Shown: positions 41,461 through 53,644, numbered from the stretch's first letter. The stretch: 64,000 nt of DNA from Rana temporaria (GCF_905171775.1 NC_053490.1:520273060-520337059), one strand, 5' to 3'. Notes: generated by a model not told the origin, from the sequence alone. Translations and numbers: made by a program.

Positions 41461-41779
41461 GTCAGCCAATACCTAAGGTCCAAATTTTGCCAACAAGCAC
41501 TGCCATCAAAGTCTATAAGAACCTCCCCAGATGCCAAGATTTTTAAAAAAAACTGAAAAAAATCCCCAATCTGTCCATAGTGATACTGTATCTCAAAATA
41601 AATAACCAAAAACATGAGAGGAAGTGAGAGAAAAGAAAGAGTGAGAAGAGGGAAAAGGGAGGGTGGGAAAAACTTATCTGATGTTGGCAAAGCTCTGAAT
41701 GATGAAAGTGAAAGAGCATAAAAGTTCATATAAAATAATACACATTTTTGTTATAAAACATCTATTACAAGGAAACAAA
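41461..41779. other. No recognised feature
   Basis: A-rich spacer; nothing coding. Confidence 0.4.
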
Positions 41780-42501
41780 GGGCCAGATCCACATAGAAAT
41801 GGATCGGCGCAGCGTATCAGAGATACGCTACGCCGCCGTAACTTTTCCGGCTTTGGTTCGAATCCTGAAAGATTGCGCGCCGAAAGTTACGGCGGCGTAG
41901 TGTATTTCTGGTGGCGGGATTCAAATCGGCGGGTAGGGGGCGTGATTCATTTAAATGAAGCGCGTCCCCGTGCCGATTTAACTGCGCATGCTCCGTTTCG
42001 AAATTTCCCGCCGTGCTTTGCGCGAAATGACGTCGCAACAACATCATTTTTTTAACTTAGACGTGACTTCCGTCCATCCCTATTCACGGACAACTTACGC
42101 AAAAAATAAAAAAAATTCAAATTTCGACACAGGAACGACGGCCATACTTAACATGGCATGTCTATCTATACGCCGCAAAATAGCAGCTTTAACTATACGC
42201 CGGAAAAAAGCCGACTAGAGAAGACGTAAGAGAATGCGACGGCCGCGCGTACGTTCGTGGATCATCGGAAAACGCTCATTTGCATACCCGACGCGGAAAA
42301 CGACGCAAACTCCACCCAGCGGACGCCGAAATATTGCATCTACGATCCGAAGGCGTACGAAGCCGTACGCCTGTCGGATTGAACCCAGATGCCGTCGTAT
42401 TTTGGTTTGAGGATTCAAACTAAAGATACGACGCGGGTAATTTGAAAGTACGCCGGCGTATCAGTAGATACGCCGGCGTACTCTCTCTCTGGATCTGGCC
42501 C
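41780..42501. mobile_element. GGGCCAGATCC-type palindromic MITE, AAA duplication
   Basis: GGGCCAGATCCACATAG to CTGGATCTGGCCC; AAA at 41777-41779 and 42502-42504. Very close in plan to the 32745 copy, including GCGGACGCCGAAATATTGCA-like sequence. Confidence 0.8.
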
Positions 42502-42684
42502 AAAATGTCTATTTTTAACAGAATGTTGCAATAAAGTTTTCCATTTTAAAAATAGACTTTTTTTTTTTTTTTTTTTTTGACAAAAGATTCTTTTTACTAT
42601 TTTACTATTACTAATTTTACTATTTCATATGAACTTTTATATTCTTTTACTTGATTATAATAATAGGAGATCTATGGCCTCTTA

Positions 42685-42851
42685 TGCCGCGTACACACAA
42701 TTGGGCTTTTGCATCATATCGGAATGTTCTTTATCTAAAGTCCGATGGAATTCATCGGAATTTTCGATGAAAAACTCTAATGGGGCTACTACACGATCGA
42801 AAAATCCGATGGAAAAAATCCATCGGAAATTCCGATCATGTGTACGGGGTA
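42685..42851. mobile_element. Short TGCCGCGTACACAC MITE
   Basis: TGCCGCGTACACACAATTGG at the left, CATGTGTACGGGGTA at the right; inner GTCCGATGGAATTCATCGG. Flanks TTA and TAA. Confidence 0.65.
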
Positions 42852-43005
42852 TAAGACATGTAGTAAAAAAACCTGATAAGGATTCCAACTTCTCACCACT
42901 ATAACCAACTCAAGATAGTAATTTTAGAGACAATTTTTTTGTCATTTCCAAGGTAAATAAATTATTTTAATATCAAATTCAATTATTTTTAATCTGCAAC
43001 TTTCC
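42852..43005. other. AT-rich spacer
   Basis: Nothing recognised. Confidence 0.4.
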
Positions 43006-43943
43006 TTAACCACTTAAGCCCAGGACCATTATGCAGGTTAAGGACCTTGCCCCTTTTTGCGATTTGGCACTGTGTCGCTTTAACTGACAATTGCGCGGTC
43101 GTGCGACGTGACTCCCAAACAAAATTGGCGTTTTTTTGGCGTTTTTTTCCCACAAATAGAGCTTTCTTTTGGTAGGATTTGATCACCTCTGCTGTTTTTT
43201 TTTTTTGCGCTATAAACAAAAATAGAGCGGCAATTTTGAAAAAAATGTAATATTTTTTACTTTTTGCTATAATAAATATCCCCAAAAAAGATATAAAAAA
43301 AAGTTTTTTCCTCAGTTTAGGCCGATACGTATTCTTCTACATATTTTTGGTAAAAAAAAACGCAATAAGCGTTTATCGATTGGTTTGCGCAAAAGTTATA
43401 TCGTTAGCAAAATAGGGGATAGTTTTGTGGCATTTTTAATAATATTTTTTTTTCTACTAATGGCGGCGATCAGCGATTTTTTTCATGACTGCGACATTAT
43501 TGCGGACTCATTGGACACTTTTGACACATTTTTGGGACCATTGTCATTTTCACAGCGAAAAGTGCTATAAAAATGCACTGATTACTGTGAAAATGACAAT
43601 AGCAGTGAAGGGGTTAACCACTAGGGGGCGCTAAAGGGGTTAAGTTTGCCCTAAGGGAGTGATTCTTACTGTAGGGGGCGTGGCTGTAGGTGTGACATCA
43701 CTGATCGTCATTGCCTCTAACAGGGAACAGACAATCAGTGTCACTGCCACAGAGAAGAACAGGGAAGGTGTGTTTACACTCACCTCTCCCCGTTCTTCAG
43801 CTCCTGTAACCGATCGCGGGACACCGGCGGCGCGCTCGCGACCCACGGCTGGGCTCTTAAAGAGGTCGTATATATACGTCCATGTGCCCAGCCGTGCCAT
43901 TTTCCCGACGTATATCGGCGTTAGGCGCTTCTTAAGTGGTTAA
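43006..43943 (+). mobile_element. Complete TTAACCACTT-family element
   Basis: TTAACCACTTAAGCCC at 43006; CTTAAGTGGTTAA to 43943; 938 bp. Same family as 4988 and 50332 but in opposite orientation. It contains AATGGCGGCGATCAGCGATT and TGACATCACTGATCGTC. No transposase. Frame fragments are not conserved between copies. Confidence 0.8.
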
Positions 43944-44470
43944 AAGATTACCTTGTTTATCCTGCCATAAGGATTCTTGTTATGTCACTTCCTGTTATGA
44001 GGTGACAACTGTGTGGTCACCCTGTTACATTCACCTCTGATGAAGACTACAAGTGGCCATGTCAACACACACTGAGCAGACATGCTCCATTGTCCTCACT
44101 ATAATCATGGGCGGAGCTTGAGGGGTCACAATGGCGACCTCCACCCATGCTTTAGGGGGCCCATGCAGCCTCCCTGTCAAATTAGGCTTTAGTGTCGCTG
44201 GGGAAAAGTGCTTATTGCGTCACCCTGCATAGATAATTAGGTAAACTCAAAGGGCCTGGGCCGTGGGACAGGGGCCCGTCATGGGCCCTCTGAATTTCCC
44301 TTTAGGCCTACACAGGGTGACGAGGCAAGCCCTTTCCCCCCAGTGACACACTCTCTGCTCAGCCTCTGTGACCCAGTATAGCCCCTCCCTCCCCGTTCAC
44401 GTGCACACAAGGTGGGGGGCAGGCAGGCCACACTTTGAGCTGCTGGGTAAAAGCGGAGGGCTTGTATGTG
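43944..44470. other. Non-coding, partly hAT-like
   Basis: GGGGCCCGTCATGGGCCCT and similar C/G-rich words near 44270 resemble hAT interiors, and CACCCTGCATAGATAATTAG is inverse-related to CCTACACAGGGTGACG near 44310. It may be the hAT shell of the adjacent minisatellite, unproven. Confidence 0.4.
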
Positions 44471-46811
44471 AATCTGGAAGTCAGAGGGTCCAGAATCTGG
44501 AAGTCAGAGGGTCCAGAATCTGGAAGTCAGAGGGTCCAGAATCTGGAAGTCAGAGGGTCCAGAATCTGGAAAATGAGGGCTCAGATCCTGGAACTCAAAG
44601 GGCCCAGAATCTGGAAGTCAGAGGGCCCAGATCCTGGAAGTCAGAGGGCCCAGATCCTTGAAGTCAGAGGGTCCAGAATCTGGACGTCAGAGGGCTCAGA
44701 TCCTGGAAGTCAAAGGGCCCAGATCCTGGAAGTCAGAGGGCCCAGAATCTGGAAGTCAAATGGTCCAGATCCTGGAAGTCAGAGGGCCCAGATCGTGGAA
44801 GGCAGAGGGCCCAGATCGTGGAAGGCAGAGGTCCCAGATCGTGGAAGGCAGAGGTCCCAGATCGTGGAAGGCAGAGGGCCCAGATCATGGAAGTCGGAGG
44901 GCCCAGATCCTGGAAGGCAGATGGCCCAGATCATGGAAGTCAGGGGCCCAGAATCTGGAAGTCAGAGGGCTCAGATCCTGGAAGGCAGAGGTCCCAGATC
45001 GTGGAAGTCAGAGGGTCCAGATCGTGGAAGTCAGAGGGCCCAGAATCTGGAAAGCAGAGGGCCAAGATCCTGAAAGTCAAGGGGGCAAGATCCTGGAAGT
45101 CAGAGGGCCCAGATACTGGAAGTCAGAGGGCCCAGATCCTGGAAGTCAGAGGGCTCAGATCCTGGAAGACAGAGGGCCTAGATCCTGAAAGTCAGAAGAC
45201 CCAGAATCTGGACATCAGAGGGCCCAGAATCTGGACGTCAGATGGCCCAGAATCTGGAAGTCAGAGGGCCCAGATCCTGGAAGTCAGAGGGCCCAGAATC
45301 TGGAAGTCAAAGGGCCCAGAATCTGAAAGTCAGAGGGCCCAGAATCTGGAAGTCAGAGGGCCCAGATCCTGGAAGTCAGAGGGTCCAGAATCTGGAAGTC
45401 AGATGGCCCAGAATCTGGAAGTCAGAGGGCCCAGATCCTGGAAGTCAGAGGGCCCAGATCCTGGAAGTCAGAGGGCCCAGAATCTTGAAGTCAAAGGGCC
45501 CAGATCCTGGAAGTCAGAGGGTCCAGATCCTGGAAGGCAGAGGGTCCAGGTCCTGGAAGGCAGAGGGTCCAGATCCTAGAAGGCAGAGGGCCCAGATCCT
45601 GGAAGTCAGAGGGCTCAGATCCTAGAAGACAGAGGGCCTAGATCCTGAAAGTCAGAAGGCCCAGAATCTGGACGTCAGAGGGCCCATAATCTGGACGTCA
45701 GAGGGCCCATAATCTGGACGTCAGATGGCCCAGAATCTGGAAGTCAGAGGGCCCAGATCCTGGAAGTCAGAGGGCCCAGAATCTGGAAGTCAAAGGGCCC
45801 AGAATCTGAAAGTCAGAGGGCCCAGAATCTGGAAGTCAGAGGGCCCAGAATCTGGAAGTCAGAGGGTCCAGAATCTGGAAGTCAGATGGCCCAGAATCTG
45901 GAAGTCAGAGGGCCCAGATCCTGGAAGTCAGAGGGCCCAGAATCTTGAAGTCAAAGGGCCCAGATCCTGGAAGTCAGAGGGTCCAGATCCTGGAAGGCAG
46001 AGGGTCCAGATCCTGGAAGGCAGAGGGTCCAGATCCTAGAAGGCAGAGGGCCCAGATCCTGGAAGTCAGAGGGCTCAGATCCTAGAAGACAGAGGGCCTA
46101 GATCCTGAAAGTCAGAGGGCCCATAATCTGGACGTCAGAGGGCCCATAATCTGGACGTCAGAGGGCGCAGATCCTGGAAGTCAGAGGGCCCAGATCCTGG
46201 AAGGCAGAGGGTCCAGATCCTGGAAGGCAGAGGGCCCAGATCCTGGAAGGCCGAGGGCCCAGATCCTGGAAGGCCGAGGGCCCAGATCCTGGAAGGCCGA
46301 GGGCCCAGATCCTGGAAGGCAGATGGCCCAGATCATGGAAGTCAGGGGCCCAGAATCTGGAAGTCAGAGGGCTCAGATCCTGGAAGTCAGAGGGCCCAGA
46401 TCCTGGAAGTCAGAGGGCTCAGATCCTGGAAGTCAGAGGGCCCAGATCCTGGAAGTCAGAGGGCTCAGATCCTGGAAGTCAGAAGGCCCAGATCCTGGAA
46501 GTCAAAGGGCTCAGATCCTGGAAGTCAGAAGGCCCAGAATCTGAACGTCAGAAGGCCCAGGATCTGCACGTCAGAGGGCCCAAAATCTGGACATCAGAGG
46601 GCCCAGAATCTGGACGTCAGAGGGCCCAGAATCTGGATGTCAGAGGGCCCAGAATCTGGACGTCAGAGGGCCCAGAATCTGGACGTCAGAGGGCCCAGGA
46701 TCTGGACGTCAGAGGGCCCAGAATCTGGACGTCAGAGGGCCCAGGATCTGGACGTCAGAGGGCCCAGGATCTGCACGTCAGAGGGCCCAGAATCTGGACG
46801 TCAGAGGGCCC
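44471..46811. repeat. 23-bp minisatellite, about 100 copies, with higher-order repeats
   Basis: Units read GAATCTGGAAGTCAGAGG + GCCCA, with GATCCTGG and GGACGTCAG variants. A block starting at 45242 recurs at 45725 (483 bp, exactly 21 units). A second block at 44921 recurs at 46323 (about 61 units). The last 300 bp use GGACGTCAG almost only, a locally homogenised subarray. Open frames (Gly/Ser/Arg/Pro-rich, up to 253 codons) are artefacts of the 69-nt codon period. Confidence 0.95.
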
Positions 46812-47121
46812 ACCCCAGGTGCTTGTAGTATCTTGGCGCATGGTGGAAGTATCTTGGTGTGGTTGATACCGCGAGTGGCAGAAGGGGCTGAAATCCGACC
46901 TGAAACGTTGAACCAGGACGCACTGGACCCCTGCCGTGATCCACATCCAGCTCATATGTGAACCAAGCCTTATACAGGGTTTTTTCACAAACTAGCTCTC
47001 AATCAATTAAATTAAATGTAATTAACTAATAATTAAAATAATTAAAGATTGACAGGTGAGGCAAAGAGCACTGCAGTAATCTTTCAGCGCACACATCAGG
47101 CCCTTCCAAAGCCACATATAG
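46812..47121. other. No recognised feature
   Basis: Flank of the minisatellite; no gene seen. Confidence 0.4.
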
Positions 47122-47303
47122 ATAAATGAGTCCAGGAATCGGATTGCTGCACTTCAAATGTATTGGGGAAAAAAAGAAGAAATATCCAAAATATACAAAA
47201 TTGCTAAATGTTATTTTTAAAGGGAAACATTTTGCAATTTTTTATATTTCCTCTTTTTTCTTCAATACTTTTTTAGTGCAACAATCCTGGACTCATTTAT
47301 CTA
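47122..47303. repeat. Inverted repeat (fold-back)
   Basis: AGATAAATGAGTCCAGGAAT...GGATTGCTGCAC faces GTGCAACAATCCTGGACTCA...TTATCT; arms of roughly 75 bp around an A/T-rich centre. Confidence 0.7.
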
Positions 47304-47547
47304 GCTACACAATATTACCAAAAGTATTGGGACACCTGCCTTTACACGCACATGAACTTTAATGGCATCCCAGTCTTAGTCCGTAGGGTTCATTATTGAG
47401 TTGGCCCTCCATTTGCAGCTATAACAGCTTCACCTCTTCTGGGAAGGCCGTCCACAAGGTTTAGGAGTGTGTCTATGGGAATGTTTGACCATTCTTCCAG
47501 AAGCTCATTTGTGAGGTCAGACACTGATGTGGATGAGAAGGCCTGGC

Positions 47548-47838
47548 TCACAGTCTCCGCTCTAATTCATCCCAAAGGTGTCCTATCAGGTTGAGGTCAG
47601 GATTCTGTGCAGGCCGGTCAAGTTCTTCCACCCCAAACTCGCTCATCCATGTCTTTATGGACCTTGCTTTGTGCACTGGTGAGCAGTCATGTTGGAACAG
47701 GAAGGGGCCATCCCCAAACTGTTCCCACAAAGTTGAGAGCGTCAAATTGTCCAAAATATCTTGGTATGCTGACGCCTTAAGAGTTTCCTTCACTGGAACT
47801 AAGGGGCCAAACCCAACCCCTGAAAAACAACCCCACAC
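47548..47838 (-). pseudogene. Tc1-like transposase C-terminal remnant
   Basis: Minus-strand frame with GDGPFLFQHDCSPVHKARS (second catalytic Asp context), KTWMSEFGVEEL and DLNLIGHLWDELERRL. Tc1 families normally have the third catalytic Glu at the position occupied here by Gly (LIGHLW). The N-terminal and DNA-binding regions are absent. The frame runs into the inserted hAT. Not functional. Confidence 0.8.
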
Positions 47839-48111
47839 CAGGGCTGTCTTAATGAGAGGGCACACCTGGGCACTGCCCAGGGGCCCCAGCTGCATGGGGG
47901 GCCCCTGCACTTTGTCCAAGGCAGCTGGTCCTTGAGCCCACCCTTTCCCGAAATTGGGGGCCCCATGATGGCACTGAGAGTGATAGATACACAGGGGGGA
48001 GGCAGTCTGTCTCCTACCTACTTGATGTCTGTTTACCTGCACTGTCATCATTGTAGGGGCCCCAGAGCATTACTTTGCCCAGGGGCCCATGATGCTATTA
48101 AGACGGCCCTG
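47839..48111. mobile_element. hAT MITE (CAGGGCTGTCTTAAT)
   Basis: CAGGGCTGTCTTAAT at the left and ATTAAGACGGCCCTG at the right, 273 bp; flanks CCCCACAC and CCCCCCAC (7/8). Subterminal GGGCACTGCCCAGGGGCCC is typical of this group, as in 36082-36957. Confidence 0.88.
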
Positions 48112-48258
48112 CCCCCCACCATAATCCCTCCATCCACCAAATGATTTGGACCAGTGCATAAAGCAAGGTCCATAAGGACATGGATGAGGGAGTTTGGGGT
48201 GGAGGAACTTGACTAGCCTGCACAGAGTCCTGACCTCAACCTGATAGAACACCTTTGG

Positions 48259-48972
48259 TACATTTTTTTTTCCCCTCAGTTTAGGCCGATACGTATTCTT
48301 CTACATATTTTTGGTAAAAAAAAAAAATCACAATAAGCGTTTATTGATTGGTTTGCGCAAAATTTATAGCGTTTACAAAATAGGGGATAGTTTTATTGCA
48401 TTTTTATTAATCATTTTTTTTTTTTTTTGTAATGGCGGCGATCAGCGATTTTTATCGAGACTGTGACATTATGGGGGACGCATCGGACACTTTTGACACT
48501 ATTTTGGGACCATTGTCATTTTTACAGCGATCAGTGCTATAAAAATGCACTGGTTACTGTAAAAATGACACCGGCAGTGAAGGGTTTAACCAGAAAGGGG
48601 CCGCTGTAGGGGTTAAGTGTGCCCTAGGGAGTGATTCTTACTGTAGGGGGGCGTGGCTTGGCGTGTGATGTCACTGATCGTCGTTCCCTATGACAGGGAA
48701 CAGAAGATCAGTGCCAGGCTCACTAGGAAGCACGGGGAGAGGTTTGTTTACACTTACCTCTCCCCGTTCTTCCTCTCTGTGACCCGATTGCGGGACACCG
48801 GCGGCGATCGGGTCTGCTGTTCCCACGGGGACGGTCACAGGGTGGAGAACCAGGATGCGGTGTGCTCGCGACCCACGGCTGGGATCTTAAAGGGGACGTA
48901 CATGTACGCCCTTGTGCCCAGCCGTGCCATTTTGTCGACGTATATCGTCGTGCGGCGGTCCTCAAGTGCTTA
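48259..48972 (+). mobile_element. TTAACCACTT-family element, left-truncated
   Basis: CCTCAGTTTAGGCCGATACG, AATGGCGGCGATCAGCGATT, GGGGCGTGGCTTGG and CTTAAAGGGGACGTACATG as in 43006-43943; ends CCTCAAGTGCTTAA. Confidence 0.7.
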
Positions 48973-49012
48973 AAGTGACGCAGTGCCATATCGCAATAAA
49001 ACGGCCTGGTCA

Positions 49013-49499
49013 TTAAAGTGGATGTAAACCTGAATTTTTTTAATTTTTTTTTTTATGTCACAATGTAGAGTATAAGATTTCCTATCATCTGTGCCCAGTC
49101 TTGCCACACAGAGTTAATCCAGCTCTGAGCAATCCTCTTTTATTGTTCAGTGAAATAAAAACGGACTTACAGAGAAAAACCTTAGTCCGTTCCGCCCCCT
49201 TGCTGTGAGTGACAGGTTATTTACATATCTCATGCACTAGCCTGGAGACAGGCATTATTTTTTAATTCCCACCCCCACTCCTTTTCTGAAGTCATGTGGT
49301 TACTTTTCTGGATTTTGACTGGATGTTAGTGATCATAGCAGCATTTAGTGTAAGGAATACACAGGAAAAAATGCATGTTGACAAGGGGAGTGTAGAGGTG
49401 GGCGGGGAGTCTACTGACATCACGACTCCACCCACCGAGCTCCCAGACAACAGATCCACCCACAGAATCTGCAGTTTTTTAGTTCTTATAATAGACAGA
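49013..49499. mobile_element. TTAAAGTGGATGTAAACC MITE, right-truncated
   Basis: Sister of the 7955 host MITE. It runs without interruption through the position where 8295-8752 is inserted in that copy, giving an empty-site comparison. It stops at about 49495, near the point matching the LTR insertion. Confidence 0.75.
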
Positions 49500-50331
49500 G
49501 GCAGGGCTGGACTGGGAAAAAAATTTGGCCATGTACTTCATCCAGACTGGCCCACTTTGACAGGTCTCACCCATGGCGGCCGGACAACTCCCGTTCTACT
49601 TTATTAGAGTAGAACGGCTGGTACTTTTATAGGCAGTACCAGTGGGGAAGCTAGACATTATTTCACCCGGGGAAAATAATCAGTTCGGTGCCCCCCCCTT
49701 ATAGGACAAGATTAGGCAGAAGTGAGAAACTCCCAGGCCATAGCTGTTGAGTCAGCTGTCTGTCCCCTCCCCCATTAGGGTGACCACATTTCCAAACTAC
49801 CATTCAGGGACACCCCTCCCTTCCCAAAAATCAGCTTGTGCTGTAACGAATCACAGCACAGTGATTGGACACAAGAGGCGGGATTCATGATTTCTCCAAT
49901 CACAAGCAGGGGGCGGGACTGTGCTCCTCCAGGCATTCCTGGCCAGGACAAGTACTGTCAGTGAGTAAAGCGGTGAAGTGGCGGCCTTTTTTGGGGGCAT
50001 CAGATTGGCCCGGGGAAGGGGGGTGGGTGGCTATGTCAGTTTCATTCCAGGACACTATATTGTCCTGGAATGAATGTGCCTGGGACAGACCTGCAAGATG
50101 CGGGACTGTCCTGGGCAATCCGGGACACATGGTCACCCTATTCCCTATGCTCCTCTGGTCCTCCCTCTGCTTCTCTGTTCCCCCCAGGTGAGCGCTGCAG
50201 GAAGGGAGAGACAGAGGAGCGGAGGGGGGCGGGAGTCTGCTGTCACTGAAGCCGGCCCACTGAGCCCTCGGCCAACCGGGAAACTCCCTGTAGTCCCAAT
50301 AGATAAATAATGCCTTCCGGGGCCGAATTGG
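49500..50331. mobile_element. Cluster of hAT-like fragments
   Basis: CAGGGCTGGACTGGGA (49504), CAGTGGGGAAGCTAGAC (49640) and TAGGGTGACCACATTTCC (49777) are three hAT-type left tips in series. CATGGTCACCCTA at 50127-50141 closes the third; its flanks agree at only about 6 of 8. No coding domain is seen. Confidence 0.5.
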
Positions 50332-51299
50332 TTAACCACTTCCCGACCGCCGCATGTATATGTACGTCCACAGAATGGCACGTACAGGCAAATGGGCGTA
50401 CATGTAAGTCCCTGCCTTCTAGCGGGTGGGGGGTCCGATCGGGACCCCCCCGCTACATGCGGCGGTTATTCGTTTCTAGCGGCTCCGCCGCGATCGCTCC
50501 CCGAAGCTGAAGAACGGGGAGAGCCGTATGTAAACACGGCTTCCCCGTGCTTCACTGTGGCGGCGTATCGATCGAGTGATCCTTTTTATAGGGAGACTCG
50601 ATCGATGACGTCAGACCTACAGCCACACCCCCCTACACTAGTAAACACACACTAGGTGAACCCTAACTCCTACAGCGCCCCCTGTGGTTAACTCCCAAAC
50701 TGCAACTGTCATTTTCACAATAAACAATGCAATTTAAATGCATCTTTTGCTGTGAAAATGACAATGGTCCCAAAAATGTGTCAAAATTGTCCGAAGTGTC
50801 CGCCATAATGTCGCAGTCACGAAAAAAATCGCTGATCGCAGCCATAAGTAGTAAAAAAAAAATAATTAATAAAAATGCAATAAAACTATCCCCTATTTTG
50901 TAAACGCTATAAATTTTGCGCAAGCCAACCGATAAACGCTTATTGCGATTTTTTATACCAAAAATATGTAGAAGAATACGTATCGGCCTAAACTGAGGAA
51001 AAAAAATGTTTTTTTATATATGTTTTTGGGGGATATTTATTATAGAAAAAAGTAAAAAATATTGATTTTTTTTTAAAATTGTCGCTCTATTTTTGTTTAT
51101 AGCGAAAAAAAATTAAAACCGCAGAGGTGATAAAATATCACCAAAAGAAAGTTCTATTTGTGGGGAAAAAAGGACGCCAGTTTTGTTTGTTATCCACGTC
51201 GCACGAGCGCGCAATTGTCTGTTAAAGCAACGCAGTGCCGAATCGCAAAACCTGGCCTGGGCATTTAGCTGCCTAAAGGTTCGGGGCTTAAGTGGTTAA
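50332..51299 (-). mobile_element. Complete TTAACCACTT-family element
   Basis: TTAACCACTTCCCGACCGCC to GGCTTAAGTGGTTAA, 968 bp, TTAA at both limits. Nearly the same as 4988-5962 (GGGGTCCGATCGGGACCCCC; AGAACGGGGAGAGCCGTATG). Confidence 0.8.
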
Positions 51300-52254
51300 A
51301 AAAAGCAATAACAAAACTAAAATAAGAATTATCCAATTGAAAAAAAATAAAATAAAAAAAAAAACAGAATTTCTGGCTGGATCACCAGATGAAAATAGAA
51401 GAAAGAAAGCCTAAAAAAAAAAAAAGAAATCTAATGCACACCTAGGAATCGGTATAAATCTAATAATCTGCAGTATAATAAATGTTTGTTTTAGGGTTTC
51501 ATACTGCTATAAGGTTTACTTTCATTTTATTAAATTTATTTATTTATCAAATTACTTAGAAATTATTATTATTTTTTTGCAGTTTGCCAAGCACAATAAA
51601 TGTCTTATCGATTTCTGTGACTAATTTTGGCGCTTTTTTTTCCGGTCCATCGCCTTTTTTTTTTTTTTTTTACTTTGAGGAGCCTTTTAAAATTTCACGC
51701 CTTCCCCCACGCACAGGTCAGGAATGACTGTGATGAAATCACATAGGATCCCCCAGAGTCCGGGCCGCCGCCCGGGCTACTTTGTATAAAGGGGATTTCT
51801 ACGTCCCTGCGTTTTATTCCTCTGCGGTTTGTTTATTTAGTTTGTCATAATTTCTCGTGTAAAAAGAAATACCAGAGATGGGTCGGCGAGGTGCAGTGTA
51901 CCCGGGCAGAACATCTCCGGCGGCTTCTGGAGCCAAAGATGTTTTCAATAGAAAGGCATTTTTCTGCGTCACGGCGAAGGAATAGAGGAAGTTTCGCAGA
52001 GGACGGTGGCTTTGACTTCCCTTTATGTGGCACCAAAGTATCAAAAACATCTGCTGGGATTGCATATTCGGAAAATCTATAACAATGTTTCAGAAATATG
52101 GGGGGTGGGGGGGGGCACAGCTGACCTTTTTCGAAACCTGGCTGAGTCTGACCTCTATAAAGAGACCCCATCACCAAAATTAATAAAATGCAGGCACAGA
52201 AAAAGCAAGTATTTTATACGCTTACGTGCCGTAATATTTTTATGTTCCGTCCCC
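51300..52254. other. Low-repeat interval; possible single-copy sequence
   Basis: After an A-rich stretch (51300-51470) this interval lacks the inverted-repeat words that fill the rest of the window. Bases 51700-52085 have moderate GC, a TATAAAGGGGA at 51786 and a 36-codon frame from ATG 51877 (MGRRGAVYPGRTSPAASGAK...), but no domain and no clear splice context. It could hold an unrecognised exon or conserved non-coding DNA. I do not claim a gene. Confidence 0.35.
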
Positions 52255-53232
52255 TTAAAAAAGGGCCCCGGACCATTTCGCTGGCCAAAGACCAGAGCAC
52301 TTTTTGCGATTCGGCACTGCGTCGCTTTAACTGACAATTGCGCGGTCGTGCGACGCTGTACCGAAACAAAATTGGCGTCCTTTTTTTCCCACAAATAGAG
52401 TTTTCTTTTGGCAGGATATGATCACCTCTGCGATTTAAATTTTTTGCGCTATAAACAAAAAAAGAGCGACAATTTTGAAAAAAATTCAATATGTTTTACT
52501 TTTTGCTATAATAAATATCCCCCAAAAATATATAAAAAAACAAAACTTATCCTCAGTTTAGGCTGATACATATTCTCCTACCTATTTTTGGTAAAAAAAA
52601 AATCGCAATAAGCGTATATTAATTGGTTTGCGCAAAAGTTATATCATCTACAAAATAGGGGATAGATTTATGGCATTTTTATTATATATATATATATATT
52701 TTTTTTACTAGTAATGGCGGCAAACAGCGATTTTTATCATGACTGCGACATTATGGCGGACACATCGGACACTTTTGACACATTTTTTGGACCCATTGTA
52801 ATTTTTTACAGCCGTCAGTGCTATAAAAAATGCACTGATTACTGTGAAAAATTACACTGGCAGTGAAGGGGTTAACCACTAGGTGGCGCTGAAGGGGTTA
52901 AGTGTGTCCTAGGGAGTGATTCTAACTGTAGGAGGGATGGGCTGTGTGTGACACAACACTGATCACCGATTACAGGAAGCAGTGATCACTGTCCTGTCAC
53001 TAGGAAGAATATGGAAATGCTTGTTTACATCAGAATTTCCCCCCGTTCTTCCTCACCGTGAGACGATCGTGGGTATCCCTGCGGACATTGAGTCCCCGGG
53101 ACCCGCGGTCGGGCTCACGGAGCTTGAGGTCCACATTGCCACTTCTTAAAGGGGACGTATATACACGTCCTTCTGCCTGCCCGTGTCATTCTGCTGACGT
53201 ATATCGTTGTGCGATGGTCAGGAAGCGGTTAA
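52255..53232 (+). mobile_element. TTAA-flanked element of the TTAACCACTT family
   Basis: TTAA 52255-52258 and CGGTTAA 53229-53232, 978 bp. Interior as in 43006-43943 (CGTCGCTTTAACTGACAATT, GACTGCGACATTATGGCGG, CTAGGTGGCGCTG). Ends diverged. Confidence 0.75.
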
Positions 53233-53644
53233 TATTGTGCTTAGATATGCTGACATCTAGTGGTGGTTTAGCACAGCTACAACTTGTTTACCTTGTTACC
53301 TGTTTTGTTACATCCCTCTTTCCTCCTCTCCAGTTTACTGCTAGTTAGTTCAAATATAGTCTTATGGAAAGAGTATTGGTCAAATGAATGGTCAGTTGAC
53401 TGGATCTCTTAACCACTTCAATACCGGGCACTTTCACTTTCAGATGTTATCCCCTTCCCAGTCATTAGTTCAGTGACAGTGCATATTTTTTAGCGCTGAT
53501 CACTGTATTAGTGTCACTGCTCACCAAAAAGTGTCAGTTAGTGTCCGTCAGAGTATCGCAGTCCTGCTATAAGACGCTGATCACCACCATTACTAGTAAA
53601 AAAAAAAATACATTTAAATATATACAATAATTTGTAGACACTAT

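Larger units (their letters stand above)
47306..48258. mobile_element. Fold-back Tc1-like element, right side lost, split by hAT
   Basis: Starts after TA with TATTACCAAAAGTATTGGGA; CCAAACTCGCTCATCCATG near 47632 is mirrored by CATGGATGAGGGAGTTTGG near 48179, so the element folds on itself. It stops at 48258 where a TTAA-family fragment begins. A 273-bp hAT MITE lies at 47839-48111. Confidence 0.75.

Noticed and set aside
44435..46544. Collagen-like Gly/Pro protein frames
   Set aside because: They derive from the 23-bp array; no Gly-X-Y periodicity, no start context and no flanking exon.
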